Below, piece by piece: positions 1 to 5,747 of a stretch of 5,747 nt of DNA (position 1 is its first letter; each line of letters starts with the position of its first letter). The notes under the pieces are model-generated. The model was not told the DNA's origin, did no database searches, and saw only the letters and a program-made list of their open reading frames with translations. The DNA comes from CAYNNP01 sp964398215. Its GTDB lineage: Bacteria; Planctomycetota; Planctomycetia; Pirellulales; Pirellulaceae. The stretch spans positions 1 to 5,747 of the forward strand of contig CAYNNP010000334.1 in assembly GCA_964398215.1 (NCBI GenBank), read 5' to 3'. The translations under genes and the position numbers were made by a program.

Positions 1-135
1 CTAAGACCACGTGCCGGAACAGCGCAAACGCCTTCATTGTGTCGCAAATATTGCACTATCAACGACGTTTAGACTTGCGTTCGAAGTTTCGGCGATTGCA
101 GCGTTTGCTCGGTCCGGCCTACTCTCCAACCTACG

Positions 136-657
136 ATGCTCGGCTACTGTACAATGCTCTTTCGGGGGACGTTTCCTGGCGCAACGCAAAGGCAGGTCAA
201 CGAACTATCCAAGGCGGTGGGCTTGGACTTGCCGCCCTCTATCAGAGCTTCTTTGTTGCGACACAACGGTTGTGTGAATAAAAAACACTTTCTGACTTTC
301 GAATTTGGTTCGGCCGACGAAATCGCGCGCCGGACAATTCAACAAAGGAAGTGGTACAAAGAGCACTGAGAAGAAAATGAAACGTATTATGAATTAGGTG
401 ACGGTGGCTGGAACCATGAAACACTCATGATGGGATGGTCCGGCGCCGGATACGACTTTGCCGTCGAGTGTCAGACTTGTGAAGAAGCGATCCCGAATGT
501 CTATGTTAAGTGCAGCCATACGATGAAGCTCACGCGCGACTATGTGAGTTACCTGGAAGCATTGGTTGACCATTTGAAAAAAAGAAGTTTTATTGAACCC
601 AAAAGCGATACGATCACGATTCATAGCTTTGGAGAACACACTGGGTTCTTGGACTAA
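136..657 (+). pseudogene. SMI1/KNR4 (SUKH) family protein, interrupted by an in-frame TGA
   Basis: The frame reads 173 codons plus a TAA stop, with one internal TGA at 367-369 (codon 78). Both halves lie in the same frame and both match the SUKH fold pattern. Residues 14-45 carry PGAT, an amphipathic helix, the LPPSIR motif and an RHNG turn, the classic SUKH N-terminus. After the TGA, residues 99-111 (MGWSGAGYDFAVE) match the core strand and Gly-Asp region, and residues 120-126 (PNVYVKC) the next strand. SUKH proteins are known as immunity proteins against contact-dependent or polymorphic toxins and as general protein-interaction modules; no toxin gene is visible here. The total length is normal for the family, so one point mutation (for example from TGG or CGA) would explain the break. 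The start is uncertain: ATG 136 and ATG 154 are both possible, no good ribosome site is seen, and the residues before about 160 do not look conserved. A read-through product, a base-calling error or two separate fragments are alternatives. Confidence 0.6.
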
Positions 658-682
658 CCGACTGAACGCCTGAGTACACACG

Positions 683-2224
683 CTAGCTTTTCGCCGACCA
701 GTTAAAGGCTGCTGTGTTGTCAGTGTTTGGGCTAGTTGCCAAATGCATGACAGCTTCTTCGGACAACTCATCGCGATCCAATTCTCCGGTGATGCGGCCT
801 TCATGCATCACCAATGCCCGGTCGCTCATGCCCAGAATTTCTTCCATCTCACTGGAGACAAAAAGGATCGCAACACCCTGCTGTGCCAACTGCTGCATCA
901 GCTTGTAGATTTCTTGCTTGGCACCCACATCGATGCCCCGCGTTGGCTCGTCCAGCAGCAGCAACCTTGGCCCCAACGCCAGCCATTTACCGATCACAAC
1001 CTTCTGTTGATTTCCACCGGATAGAAACTGGACAATTTGATCGCAACTTGGCGTCTTGATCGACATCTGCTCGGTCATTGTCGCCGCGTCTTGCTGCTCC
1101 TTGCGACGATTCAAAAAACCAAACGCCTTTTGGTTTCGTTTCAAGCCCGCGAGTGAAATGTTGTTGCCAACAGACATCTCTAAAATCAATCCATGTTGCT
1201 TGCGGTCTTCTGGCACCAACGCGATGCCGGCTTCGATTGCATCGTTGGGGCAATTCAAGATAATCGGTTTATCGTTCAGCAACATTTGCCCTGAGACTGC
1301 GCGATCAATGCCAAACAGAACCTGCAGCAACTCGGTTCGGCCGGCTCCAACCAGTCCCGCGACGCCAACCATTTCGCCTTCACGAATCGAAAAATTCAAT
1401 TTGTGCTCGGGCCACGTCGGCGTCACAAGATCCTTTGCCTGGAACAGGGTATCGCCAAGATTCGGTGCGGTGCGCGAGTAGAGTTGTGAGATTTCGCGAC
1501 CGACCATCAGTCGCACTAGGTTGTCATGTGTGATTTCGTCTTTAGCCAGTTCGCCCGCGTTCTCGCCGTCGCGCAAAACCGTGGTTCGATCGGCCAGTTC
1601 TTTTACTTCGCCAAGTCGATGTGAGATATAGATGATACTGACGCCTTGCTTTCGCAGACTTTTTACCACCTCGAACAGTCGCTGCGTCTCTTTGGTCGAC
1701 AGGCTGCTGGTTGGTTCATCCATGATCAAGACGCGGGCACCGACCGACAACGCCTTGGCAATTTCGACCATCTGTTGGCGGCCGATTGACAGCGTTTTTA
1801 CCAGCGTTCGTGGGTCAACATCCAACCCAACCATGTCCAGGTACTTTTTGGAATCTTGATGGACCGTTTTGTGGTCGATCAATCCAAACTTCTTTGGTTC
1901 TCGCCCGAGAAAAATGTTGGCGCCAACGTCTAGGTTTTCTGCCAAATTCAATTCTTGGTGAATCAGTACGATGCCATGCTGCATCGCGGTTTTACACGAA
2001 TCGATTGAAACGGATTTTCCATCAACCAGGATTTGTCCTTCATCGGGCAGCTGCACGCCCGCCAGGATCTTCATCAGCGTCGACTTGCCAGCTCCGTTCT
2101 CGCCCACCAAAGCCAGAACTTCCGCTTTGCCAAGTCGCAAGCTAACACGATTGAGCGCTCGGACGCCAGCGAAGCGTTTGCTGATACCGTTGACTTGTAG
2201 CAGATGCTCTTTTGAACCCGACAT
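683..2224 (-). CDS. Sugar ABC transporter ATP-binding protein, RbsA/MglA type (two fused ATPase domains)
   Basis: This 513-residue cytoplasmic ATPase would drive uptake of a sugar or similar small molecule in the CUT2 class of ABC importers. Domain 1 has Walker A at 41-49 (GENGAGKST), a Q-loop (HQE, 89-91), a signature loop at 145-151 (LSIGRQQ), Walker B at 165-171 (VLIMDEP) and the switch His202. Domain 2 has the degenerate Walker A typical of this family, GLVGAGRTE at 290-298 with Arg in place of Lys, then the PEDRK motif at 338-342, the signature LSGGNQQKV at 401-409, Walker B with DEPTRGIDVG at 425-434, and Ser where the switch His would be (VSSEM, 456-460). In this family the first site is expected to be the catalytic one. 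Length is normal (about 500). The start ATG lies 3 nt after the stop of the binding-protein gene with no clear ribosome site, suggesting translational coupling. The substrate cannot be told from the ATPase. No permease gene follows. Confidence 0.96.
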   Translation of the reverse strand: MSGSKEHLLQVNGISKRFAGVRALNRVSLRLGKAEVLALVGENGAGKSTLMKILAGVQLPDEGQILVDGKSVSIDSCKTAMQHGIVLIHQELNLAENLDVGANIFLGREPKKFGLIDHKTVHQDSKKYLDMVGLDVDPRTLVKTLSIGRQQMVEIAKALSVGARVLIMDEPTSSLSTKETQRLFEVVKSLRKQGVSIIYISHRLGEVKELADRTTVLRDGENAGELAKDEITHDNLVRLMVGREISQLYSRTAPNLGDTLFQAKDLVTPTWPEHKLNFSIREGEMVGVAGLVGAGRTELLQVLFGIDRAVSGQMLLNDKPIILNCPNDAIEAGIALVPEDRKQHGLILEMSVGNNISLAGLKRNQKAFGFLNRRKEQQDAATMTEQMSIKTPSCDQIVQFLSGGNQQKVVIGKWLALGPRLLLLDEPTRGIDVGAKQEIYKLMQQLAQQGVAILFVSSEMEEILGMSDRALVMHEGRITGELDRDELSEEAVMHLATSPNTDNTAAFNWSAKS

Positions 2225-2227
2225 GAT

Positions 2228-3310
2228 TTACTTGGCAGCGACCGGCTGGACTTCTCGTCCCGCTTCCTTGATCGCTTGCAAGCACAATGGTGGGTTGTAG
2301 GCAAACAATCCGACCATGCAGTCAATGTCTGGATACTTAGAAATCGTATCCTGCGCGTTCTGCTTGGCCTTTTGTTTGTCGATGCCGTCGGTCTTGGTAC
2401 CAAGGATCGTATATTTGCTGCCTTTGATAGCGGAATTATTCGGAGTCCGGCGAGTCGGGTCCCTTTCCTGATCCAGCAATTCGTCGATCAATCCTTGGCG
2501 TCGTTGTTCAGCATTCAACTGCCCAAGTCTGCCGACAAAGATCATGACACTTCCACCATCGGGAAGTGCCTCTTTGACCAACTGGCCGGCCATTCGCCCC
2601 GCGTCATAATTTTCCATTCCGATATACAGCAGCCGATTGGTATCGGGCGCGTCGGAGTCGTGGGTGATGTAATGTTTTGCATCACCGACCTGATTCAATA
2701 TCTCGGCTTGGTTGGCTGGATCGATGGGGCTAACGGCAATGCCGGTCACACTGTTTTGGACCAACAGCGATTCCAACATATTCTTTTGGTCGCCGACTCC
2801 TTTTGGTGGAAACCGTAGCAAGACATTCACGCCCAGTTCTTTTCCAGCGGCTTTGGCGCCAGCAGCAGCGATCGTCCAAAACGGATCGATGCAGTTGGTC
2901 ACGAATGCGACTGACTTGCGCGAATCATCGACTTCTGGATCACCTTCACCCGACTTGAGCTTCTCGTTTTTGTCCTTCCAAAAATCGGCAGCGTCTGCCA
3001 TTCGGATTTGGCGAGCTGGAAAGTTCACAAATGAGTCGTCAGCTTTGGGCATCTCGCCGCCGTCCGCCAAAGCCTTGAGGACTTCGACAGATTTGTAGCC
3101 ATACATGTACGGATTCTGAACGACGGTGCCATAAATTTCGCCGTCAATGATCGCCTGCAGAGTCTCATCATGTTCGTCAAAAGCCACCACATGAATCGGC
3201 TTGTCGGAATTCGCGGCTTTGCCGGCTTGTTGATCGTTCTTCGCCGAGCATCCCATGGTCGTCATTACCACGAGCAGTCCAGCCACCATCAGAGACGTTG
3301 CGTATTTCAT
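2228..3310 (-). CDS. Circularly permuted RbsB-type sugar-binding lipoprotein of an ABC importer
   Basis: This 360-residue substrate-binding protein has a signal peptide (MKYATSL then a hydrophobic stretch to about residue 17) and a probable lipoprotein cleavage site before Cys21 (TMGC, a loose lipobox), followed by a polar linker to about 36. The binding domain is in swapped order. Residues 37-118 match the usual C-terminal part of RbsB-like proteins: IHVVAFDEHDET with ligand-type Asp45, GTVVQNPY with Gln65, the final helix YGYKSVEVLKAL, then the hinge strand and an FW helix at 110-111. A charged linker at about 119-131 leads to residues 132-356, which match the usual N-terminal part: KSVAFVTN, DPFW at 142-145, GIAVSPIDP at 190-198, ITHDSDAP at 215-222, GLFAYNP at 334-340 and the helix ending KEAGRE. 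One complete type I periplasmic-binding domain is present once, at near-normal length. It is the first gene of an operon with the ATPase. A weak GAG-containing ribosome site precedes the ATG. The fold and role are secure; the ligand is unknown, perhaps a pentose or related sugar. Confidence 0.93.
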   Translation of the reverse strand: MKYATSLMVAGLLVVMTTMGCSAKNDQQAGKAANSDKPIHVVAFDEHDETLQAIIDGEIYGTVVQNPYMYGYKSVEVLKALADGGEMPKADDSFVNFPARQIRMADAADFWKDKNEKLKSGEGDPEVDDSRKSVAFVTNCIDPFWTIAAAGAKAAGKELGVNVLLRFPPKGVGDQKNMLESLLVQNSVTGIAVSPIDPANQAEILNQVGDAKHYITHDSDAPDTNRLLYIGMENYDAGRMAGQLVKEALPDGGSVMIFVGRLGQLNAEQRRQGLIDELLDQERDPTRRTPNNSAIKGSKYTILGTKTDGIDKQKAKQNAQDTISKYPDIDCMVGLFAYNPPLCLQAIKEAGREVQPVAAK

Positions 3311-3357
3311 AATTCACTCTACAGATGCTGCGAAAGTTGTTGGAATTGCAGGTAAAG

Positions 3358-3386
3358 AGCCTAGTAAAGCCACTATGCTGCGTCAA
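3358..3386 (-). promoter_or_regulatory. Possible sigma-70-like promoter of the binding protein-ATPase operon
   Basis: On the minus strand TTGACG (3386-3381) and TAGGCT (3363-3358) are separated by 17 nt, about 47 nt upstream of the binding-protein ATG. The -35 element is a 5/6 match to TTGACA but the -10 is only 3/6, so this is a suggestion from spacing and position. No operator palindrome was recognised nearby. Confidence 0.25.
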
Positions 3387-3524
3387 CGTGCTCTGGTCGA
3401 TCGGCTGGTCTGTGGCTGAACTGATTCAATGCCAAACTGCCGGATTGCCCAAGTTGCCTGTCCCGAACGCGGTAAACATCAAGTCCCCGCGACGAAATGC
3501 GGTTGCAGCGTTACACTGTGCGGC

Positions 3525-4781
3525 ATGAATAAACAAAGCCCCGATGAAGAAGAAGCAATAAGTTTTGACGATCTCGATCTGTCGCCCGTGATGATGCGAG
3601 CGCTGAAGTCGGCCGGCTTTGAGACACCCAGTCCGATTCAAGCCGAGTTGATTCCGCACGCGCTGGATGGTGAAGACGTCATTGGCCAAGCGAGGACGGG
3701 TACCGGAAAGACGGCAGCGTTTTCGATTCCGATCTTAGAGCAACTGGATCCAGTCGAAGAATGCCGCGATCCGCAAGCGATCATTGTTGTTCCAACGCGT
3801 GAACTTGCTGATCAAGTTGCCACCGAAGCAGCACGTTTGGCGAAAGGCGTGCCGACCGAAATTGCAGTCTTGGCTGGTGGCAAGAATATTAGAAAACAAC
3901 TTCGCCAACTTGAGAATGGCGTTCAGATTGTGGTGGGAACTCCAGGCCGAGTCCAAGATCACTTGAGCCGACGATCGCTTCGTACCGACAAGGTTTGGTG
4001 CGTGGTTCTCGATGAAGCCGACCGAATGCTGGATATCGGATTTCGGCCGCAGATCGAAAAGATTTTGCGTCGCTGTCCACGTGAACGTCAAACACTTTTG
4101 CTTTCAGCGACACTGCCGCCAACAGTTCAAAAGCTTGCCGAGTCCTATATGGTTGATCCAATCGTGATCGACTGCTGCGACAATGAAATGGCTGTCGACA
4201 CGATTGACCAAGCTTATTTTACGGTTGCACATGATCGCAAGCGTGAACTGCTGGATCGATTGCTGGAACGCGAGAATCCAGAGCAAGCCATCGTGTTCTG
4301 CCGAACCAAACGCGGCACCGACCGATTGTATCGGCAGCTTAGCAAGAACTATGACAACTGCGGCAGCATGCACGGCGACTTAGCACAGCGAGAACGAGAT
4401 CGTGTGTTGAAGAAATTGCGTGATGGCGAACTGCGGATCTTGGTCGCAACGGATGTGGTTGGCCGCGGAATCGACATCAGTACGATTTCGCATATCATCA
4501 ATTACGACGTTCCCCAAGATTGCGACGACTACGTTCACCGAGTGGGCCGAACCGGCCGGATGGGCCGCGACGGGATCGCGTTTACGTTTGTCGTGCCGGG
4601 TGAAGGCGGGATCTTGACTAGCATCGAACAACGGATCAACAAGGAATTGAAACGCGATTCGATTGAAGGTTTCGAGGCGGCGCCTGTGGCGAAACCTGTC
4701 GCAGAAGAATCTTCTGAGCCGGAACCGAAAAAGATGCTGAATCCGATGCACCGCAAGGTCAAACGCCGCGGACGTCTGTAG
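3525..4781 (+). CDS. DEAD-box ATP-dependent RNA helicase
   Basis: This 418-residue protein would unwind short RNA duplexes or remodel RNA-protein complexes in the cytoplasm using ATP, as DEAD-box proteins do in ribosome assembly and mRNA decay. All core motifs are present in order: Q motif (Phe14, then GFETPSPIQ at 31-39), motif I ARTGTGKT (56-63), Ia PTRELA (90-95), GG (118-119), Ib TPGR (139-142), II DEAD (163-166), III SAT (194-196), IV IVFCR (256-260), V ATDVVGRGIDI (308-318) and VI HRVGRTGR (338-345). The tail is short, with an acidic stretch (about 394-401) and a basic end (MHRKVKRRGRL), and has no extra RNA-binding domain such as that of DeaD/DbpA. An in-frame ATG at 3429 would add 32 Cys-rich residues unlike the family, so ATG 3525 is preferred; it lies 11 residues before the Q-motif region. 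No clear Shine-Dalgarno site is seen. It is divergent from the transporter operon. Assignment to RhlE, CshA or another subgroup is not secure. Confidence 0.95.
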   Translation: MNKQSPDEEEAISFDDLDLSPVMMRALKSAGFETPSPIQAELIPHALDGEDVIGQARTGTGKTAAFSIPILEQLDPVEECRDPQAIIVVPTRELADQVATEAARLAKGVPTEIAVLAGGKNIRKQLRQLENGVQIVVGTPGRVQDHLSRRSLRTDKVWCVVLDEADRMLDIGFRPQIEKILRRCPRERQTLLLSATLPPTVQKLAESYMVDPIVIDCCDNEMAVDTIDQAYFTVAHDRKRELLDRLLERENPEQAIVFCRTKRGTDRLYRQLSKNYDNCGSMHGDLAQRERDRVLKKLRDGELRILVATDVVGRGIDISTISHIINYDVPQDCDDYVHRVGRTGRMGRDGIAFTFVVPGEGGILTSIEQRINKELKRDSIEGFEAAPVAKPVAEESSEPEPKKMLNPMHRKVKRRGRL

Positions 4782-4785
4782 GCCT

Positions 4786-4803
4786 GATCAGTTCGCGCTG
4801 ATC
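4786..4803. terminator. Small stem-loop between convergent genes, possible bidirectional terminator
   Basis: GATCAG (4786-4791) and CTGATC (4798-4803) form a perfect 6-bp stem with a 6-nt loop in the 46-nt gap between the helicase stop and the stop of the convergent 142-residue gene. There is no T-run on either side, so it is not a standard intrinsic terminator. Position is the main argument for a role in 3'-end formation. Confidence 0.3.
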
Positions 4804-4827
4804 GACATCGTGGCGTTTGGGCGAACG

Positions 4828-5256
4828 TTATGGATAAAGCACGTCATCGCCTGGAGCAGCGTTCCGAGCGAGTTTTGCGACTTCCTCGTAATACAGTGGA
4901 ACGCTGTTGGATTCATTTCCCGATAGACGTTCACGAACGGTATCGAATGACAAAATGGCGATTTTGTATTCTGGTTCGCCAATCACCAAAACCGGCTGAT
5001 TGCGTGCATCGTGCCAATAATAGATACCACCAAATTCTCGACGGCCAACTTCCAGAACATAGGAACCAAGCAATCTGACAAGCATGTCAACTTGTTCGGA
5101 AGGCGTTTCATCAATGAAATCGGAAGCTTCTGCCAGAATTTCTTCGACAGCAACGAGACTCGATTCGCTGTAGTCCAGAGCATCGTTGGAACGGTCTCGC
5201 AGTTGTTCAACAGCACGTTCAGCCTTTTCAATGACCTGCTGATCAAGTTTCTTCAT
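4828..5256 (-). CDS. Uncharacterised 142-residue protein
   Basis: I do not recognise a named family with certainty. The start ATG at 5256 is preceded by a good ribosome site (GGAAGA, about 5 nt upstream). The frame stays open upstream to 5538, but those residues look like untranslated sequence. The protein is soluble, with no signal peptide or membrane segment. Residues 1-50 are helical and charged and contain LDYSESSL (27-34), followed by a helix with EQVDMLVRLLGSYVLEVGRR (54-73), then FGGIYYWHD (75-83), PVLVIGEPEYKIAILSF (88-104) and a last helix (about 105-131). From memory, the pattern LDYSxxSL, then a (G/S)-Y-x-x-E-V helix, GG and an aromatic strand recurs in uncharacterised bacterial proteins of about this length; I cannot fix the DUF number. 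It is alone on its strand, convergent with the helicase. An immunity-like role would be speculation. Confidence 0.8.
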   Translation of the reverse strand: MKKLDQQVIEKAERAVEQLRDRSNDALDYSESSLVAVEEILAEASDFIDETPSEQVDMLVRLLGSYVLEVGRREFGGIYYWHDARNQPVLVIGEPEYKIAILSFDTVRERLSGNESNSVPLYYEEVAKLARNAAPGDDVLYP

Positions 5257-5527
5257 GGTTTCTTCCGGCTTATGGCTTGTTGGAAGCAGTGTAGCAAATG
5301 TGGTCCCGTTTGAAGACGTGCCTACAAAGCAGGTAGTAACCGTCATCGCTTGCCAAATACGCAAACACTTACATCCGAAAGTATGTGTCGTTGACAAGTG
5401 CTGCAGACGGCAGTTGACCTTGATTGAAAGGCCGAGCGGTTTACCGAAAGTCTTGAGAGCTTGTTGAAGATGAAGAAGTTCGCACCCGCGCACATCAAGA
5501 CCAGAGAGTCTGTGAGTTTTTTGTTTT
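5257..5527. other. Intergenic region upstream of the 142-residue gene
   Basis: No convincing gene, tRNA or stable RNA is seen in these 271 nt. The region should hold the promoter of the leftward gene. A TACACT hexamer on the minus strand (5293-5288) could be a -10 element, but no good -35 lies 16-18 nt upstream of it. The open frame continuing to 5538 on the minus strand has unusual composition and no family-like motif, so it is treated as non-coding. Confidence 0.5.
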
Positions 5528-5610
5528 GTGAGCGGCACGGCGATAGCCGCCGTTTCTGTGGCGTTCGATTTCTGCGCAAATTAGCCCACGGCTAACGCCT
5601 TGTCGCTCAC
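5528..5610. repeat. REP-like palindromic repeat element with 25-bp imperfect inverted arms
   Basis: The left arm (5528-5552) begins GTGAGCGGCACGGCGATAGC. The right arm (5586-5610), read on the minus strand, begins GTGAGCGACAAGGCGTTAGC. The arms agree at 20 of 25 positions, including GTGAGCG, GGCG and TAGCCG. The 33-nt spacer (5553-5585) has no obvious stem of its own. The element could fold as a long cruciform or RNA hairpin. It lies in non-coding DNA, and elements starting GTGAGC and holding GGCGNTAGCCG are, from memory, dispersed in planctomycete genomes. Only one copy is present here, so mobility by a RAYT-type transposase is inference. Confidence 0.7.
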
Positions 5611-5747
5611 CAGAAAAAGCATTTTCAAAAAATCACGCCCTCGTTCGCCAGCTTTGCTTGACGACTTCCGCAACGCATTTACCAAGCGTTGAGGTGATCC
5701 CTTTTCCGCTGAAGACAAGCTTGCTCACCGCCTTTATTTGCTAGCAA
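5611..5747. other. Right-edge non-coding stretch with nested hairpin potential
   Basis: No gene is supported. CAACGC (5671-5676) and GCGTTG (5686-5691) form a 6-bp stem with a 9-nt loop. Outside it, ATCAC (5632-5636) can pair with GTGAT (5694-5698). The short AT-rich lead after the palindromic repeat and this nested structure could belong to a second dispersed element or a transcript end of a gene beyond the window. Confidence 0.3.

Noticed and set aside
367..369. Selenocysteine codon
   Set aside because: No hairpin resembling a bacterial selenocysteine insertion element was recognised just downstream, and SUKH proteins are not known selenoproteins.
1056..1481. 141-residue open frame on the plus strand
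   Set aside because: It lies entirely antisense to the ATPase gene, whose motifs are unmistakable; the composition is that of a shadow frame.
2276..2818. 180-residue open frame on the plus strand
   Set aside because: It is antisense to the binding-protein gene and shows no domain pattern.
2957..3202. The first part of the binding protein as an unrelated extra domain fused to a complete binding domain
   Set aside because: The remaining part lacks exactly this C-terminal segment, and the segment carries the family's own Asp and Gln motifs, so permutation explains both facts.
3429..3524. N-terminal extension of the helicase from ATG 3429
   Set aside because: The extra 32 residues are Cys-rich and unlike DEAD-box N-termini; ATG 3525 places the Q motif at the usual distance from the start.
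3311..3524. Operator palindrome or riboswitch in the divergent intergenic region
   Set aside because: No inverted repeat of useful length or known riboswitch core was found; only a weak minus-strand promoter candidate.
5257..5538. Upstream extension of the 142-residue gene to 5538
   Set aside because: ATG 5256 has a good ribosome site. The extension has unusual composition and its first codons run into the arm of the palindromic repeat.

Overview
The window looks like chromosomal DNA of a planctomycete, probably from the Rhodopirellula/Pirellulaceae group. This is an inference from moderate GC content, genes largely without strong Shine-Dalgarno sites, the style of the sugar-ABC lipoprotein, and a palindromic intergenic repeat of a kind I associate with those genomes. 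No rRNA, tRNA, CRISPR array, transposase or integrase was seen.

Layout, left to right. (1) Positions 136-657 (+) hold a SMI1/KNR4 (SUKH) family gene whose single reading frame is broken by one in-frame TGA at 367-369, so it is probably a pseudogene. (2) A two-gene operon on the minus strand runs from 3310 down to 683. It encodes a sugar-binding lipoprotein of the RbsB type (3310-2228) and, 3 nt later, a two-domain RbsA/MglA-type transport ATPase (2224-683). No permease gene is in the window, although this transporter class needs one. (3) Divergently, a DEAD-box RNA helicase runs 3525-4781 (+). (4) Convergent to it is a 142-residue uncharacterised protein, 5256-4828 (-). (5) The right end, 5257-5747, has no convincing gene but contains an 83-bp REP-like inverted repeat at 5528-5610 and a second hairpin-capable stretch.

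The most unusual object is the binding protein. Its sequence order is circularly permuted relative to RbsB. The segment that normally ends a type I periplasmic binding protein (the strand with the ligand Asp, the strand with the ligand Gln, the last helix and the C-terminal hinge strand) comes directly after the lipoprotein signal. The segment that normally begins the protein follows it and runs to the stop codon. All parts of one complete domain are present once, and most sugar-contact positions seem kept, so this looks like a working permutant and not a broken gene.

How the genes work together: the binding lipoprotein would capture a sugar or related small molecule outside the cytoplasmic membrane, and the ATPase would power its import through a permease encoded elsewhere. 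The helicase, the SUKH remnant and the 142-residue protein show no functional link to the transporter.
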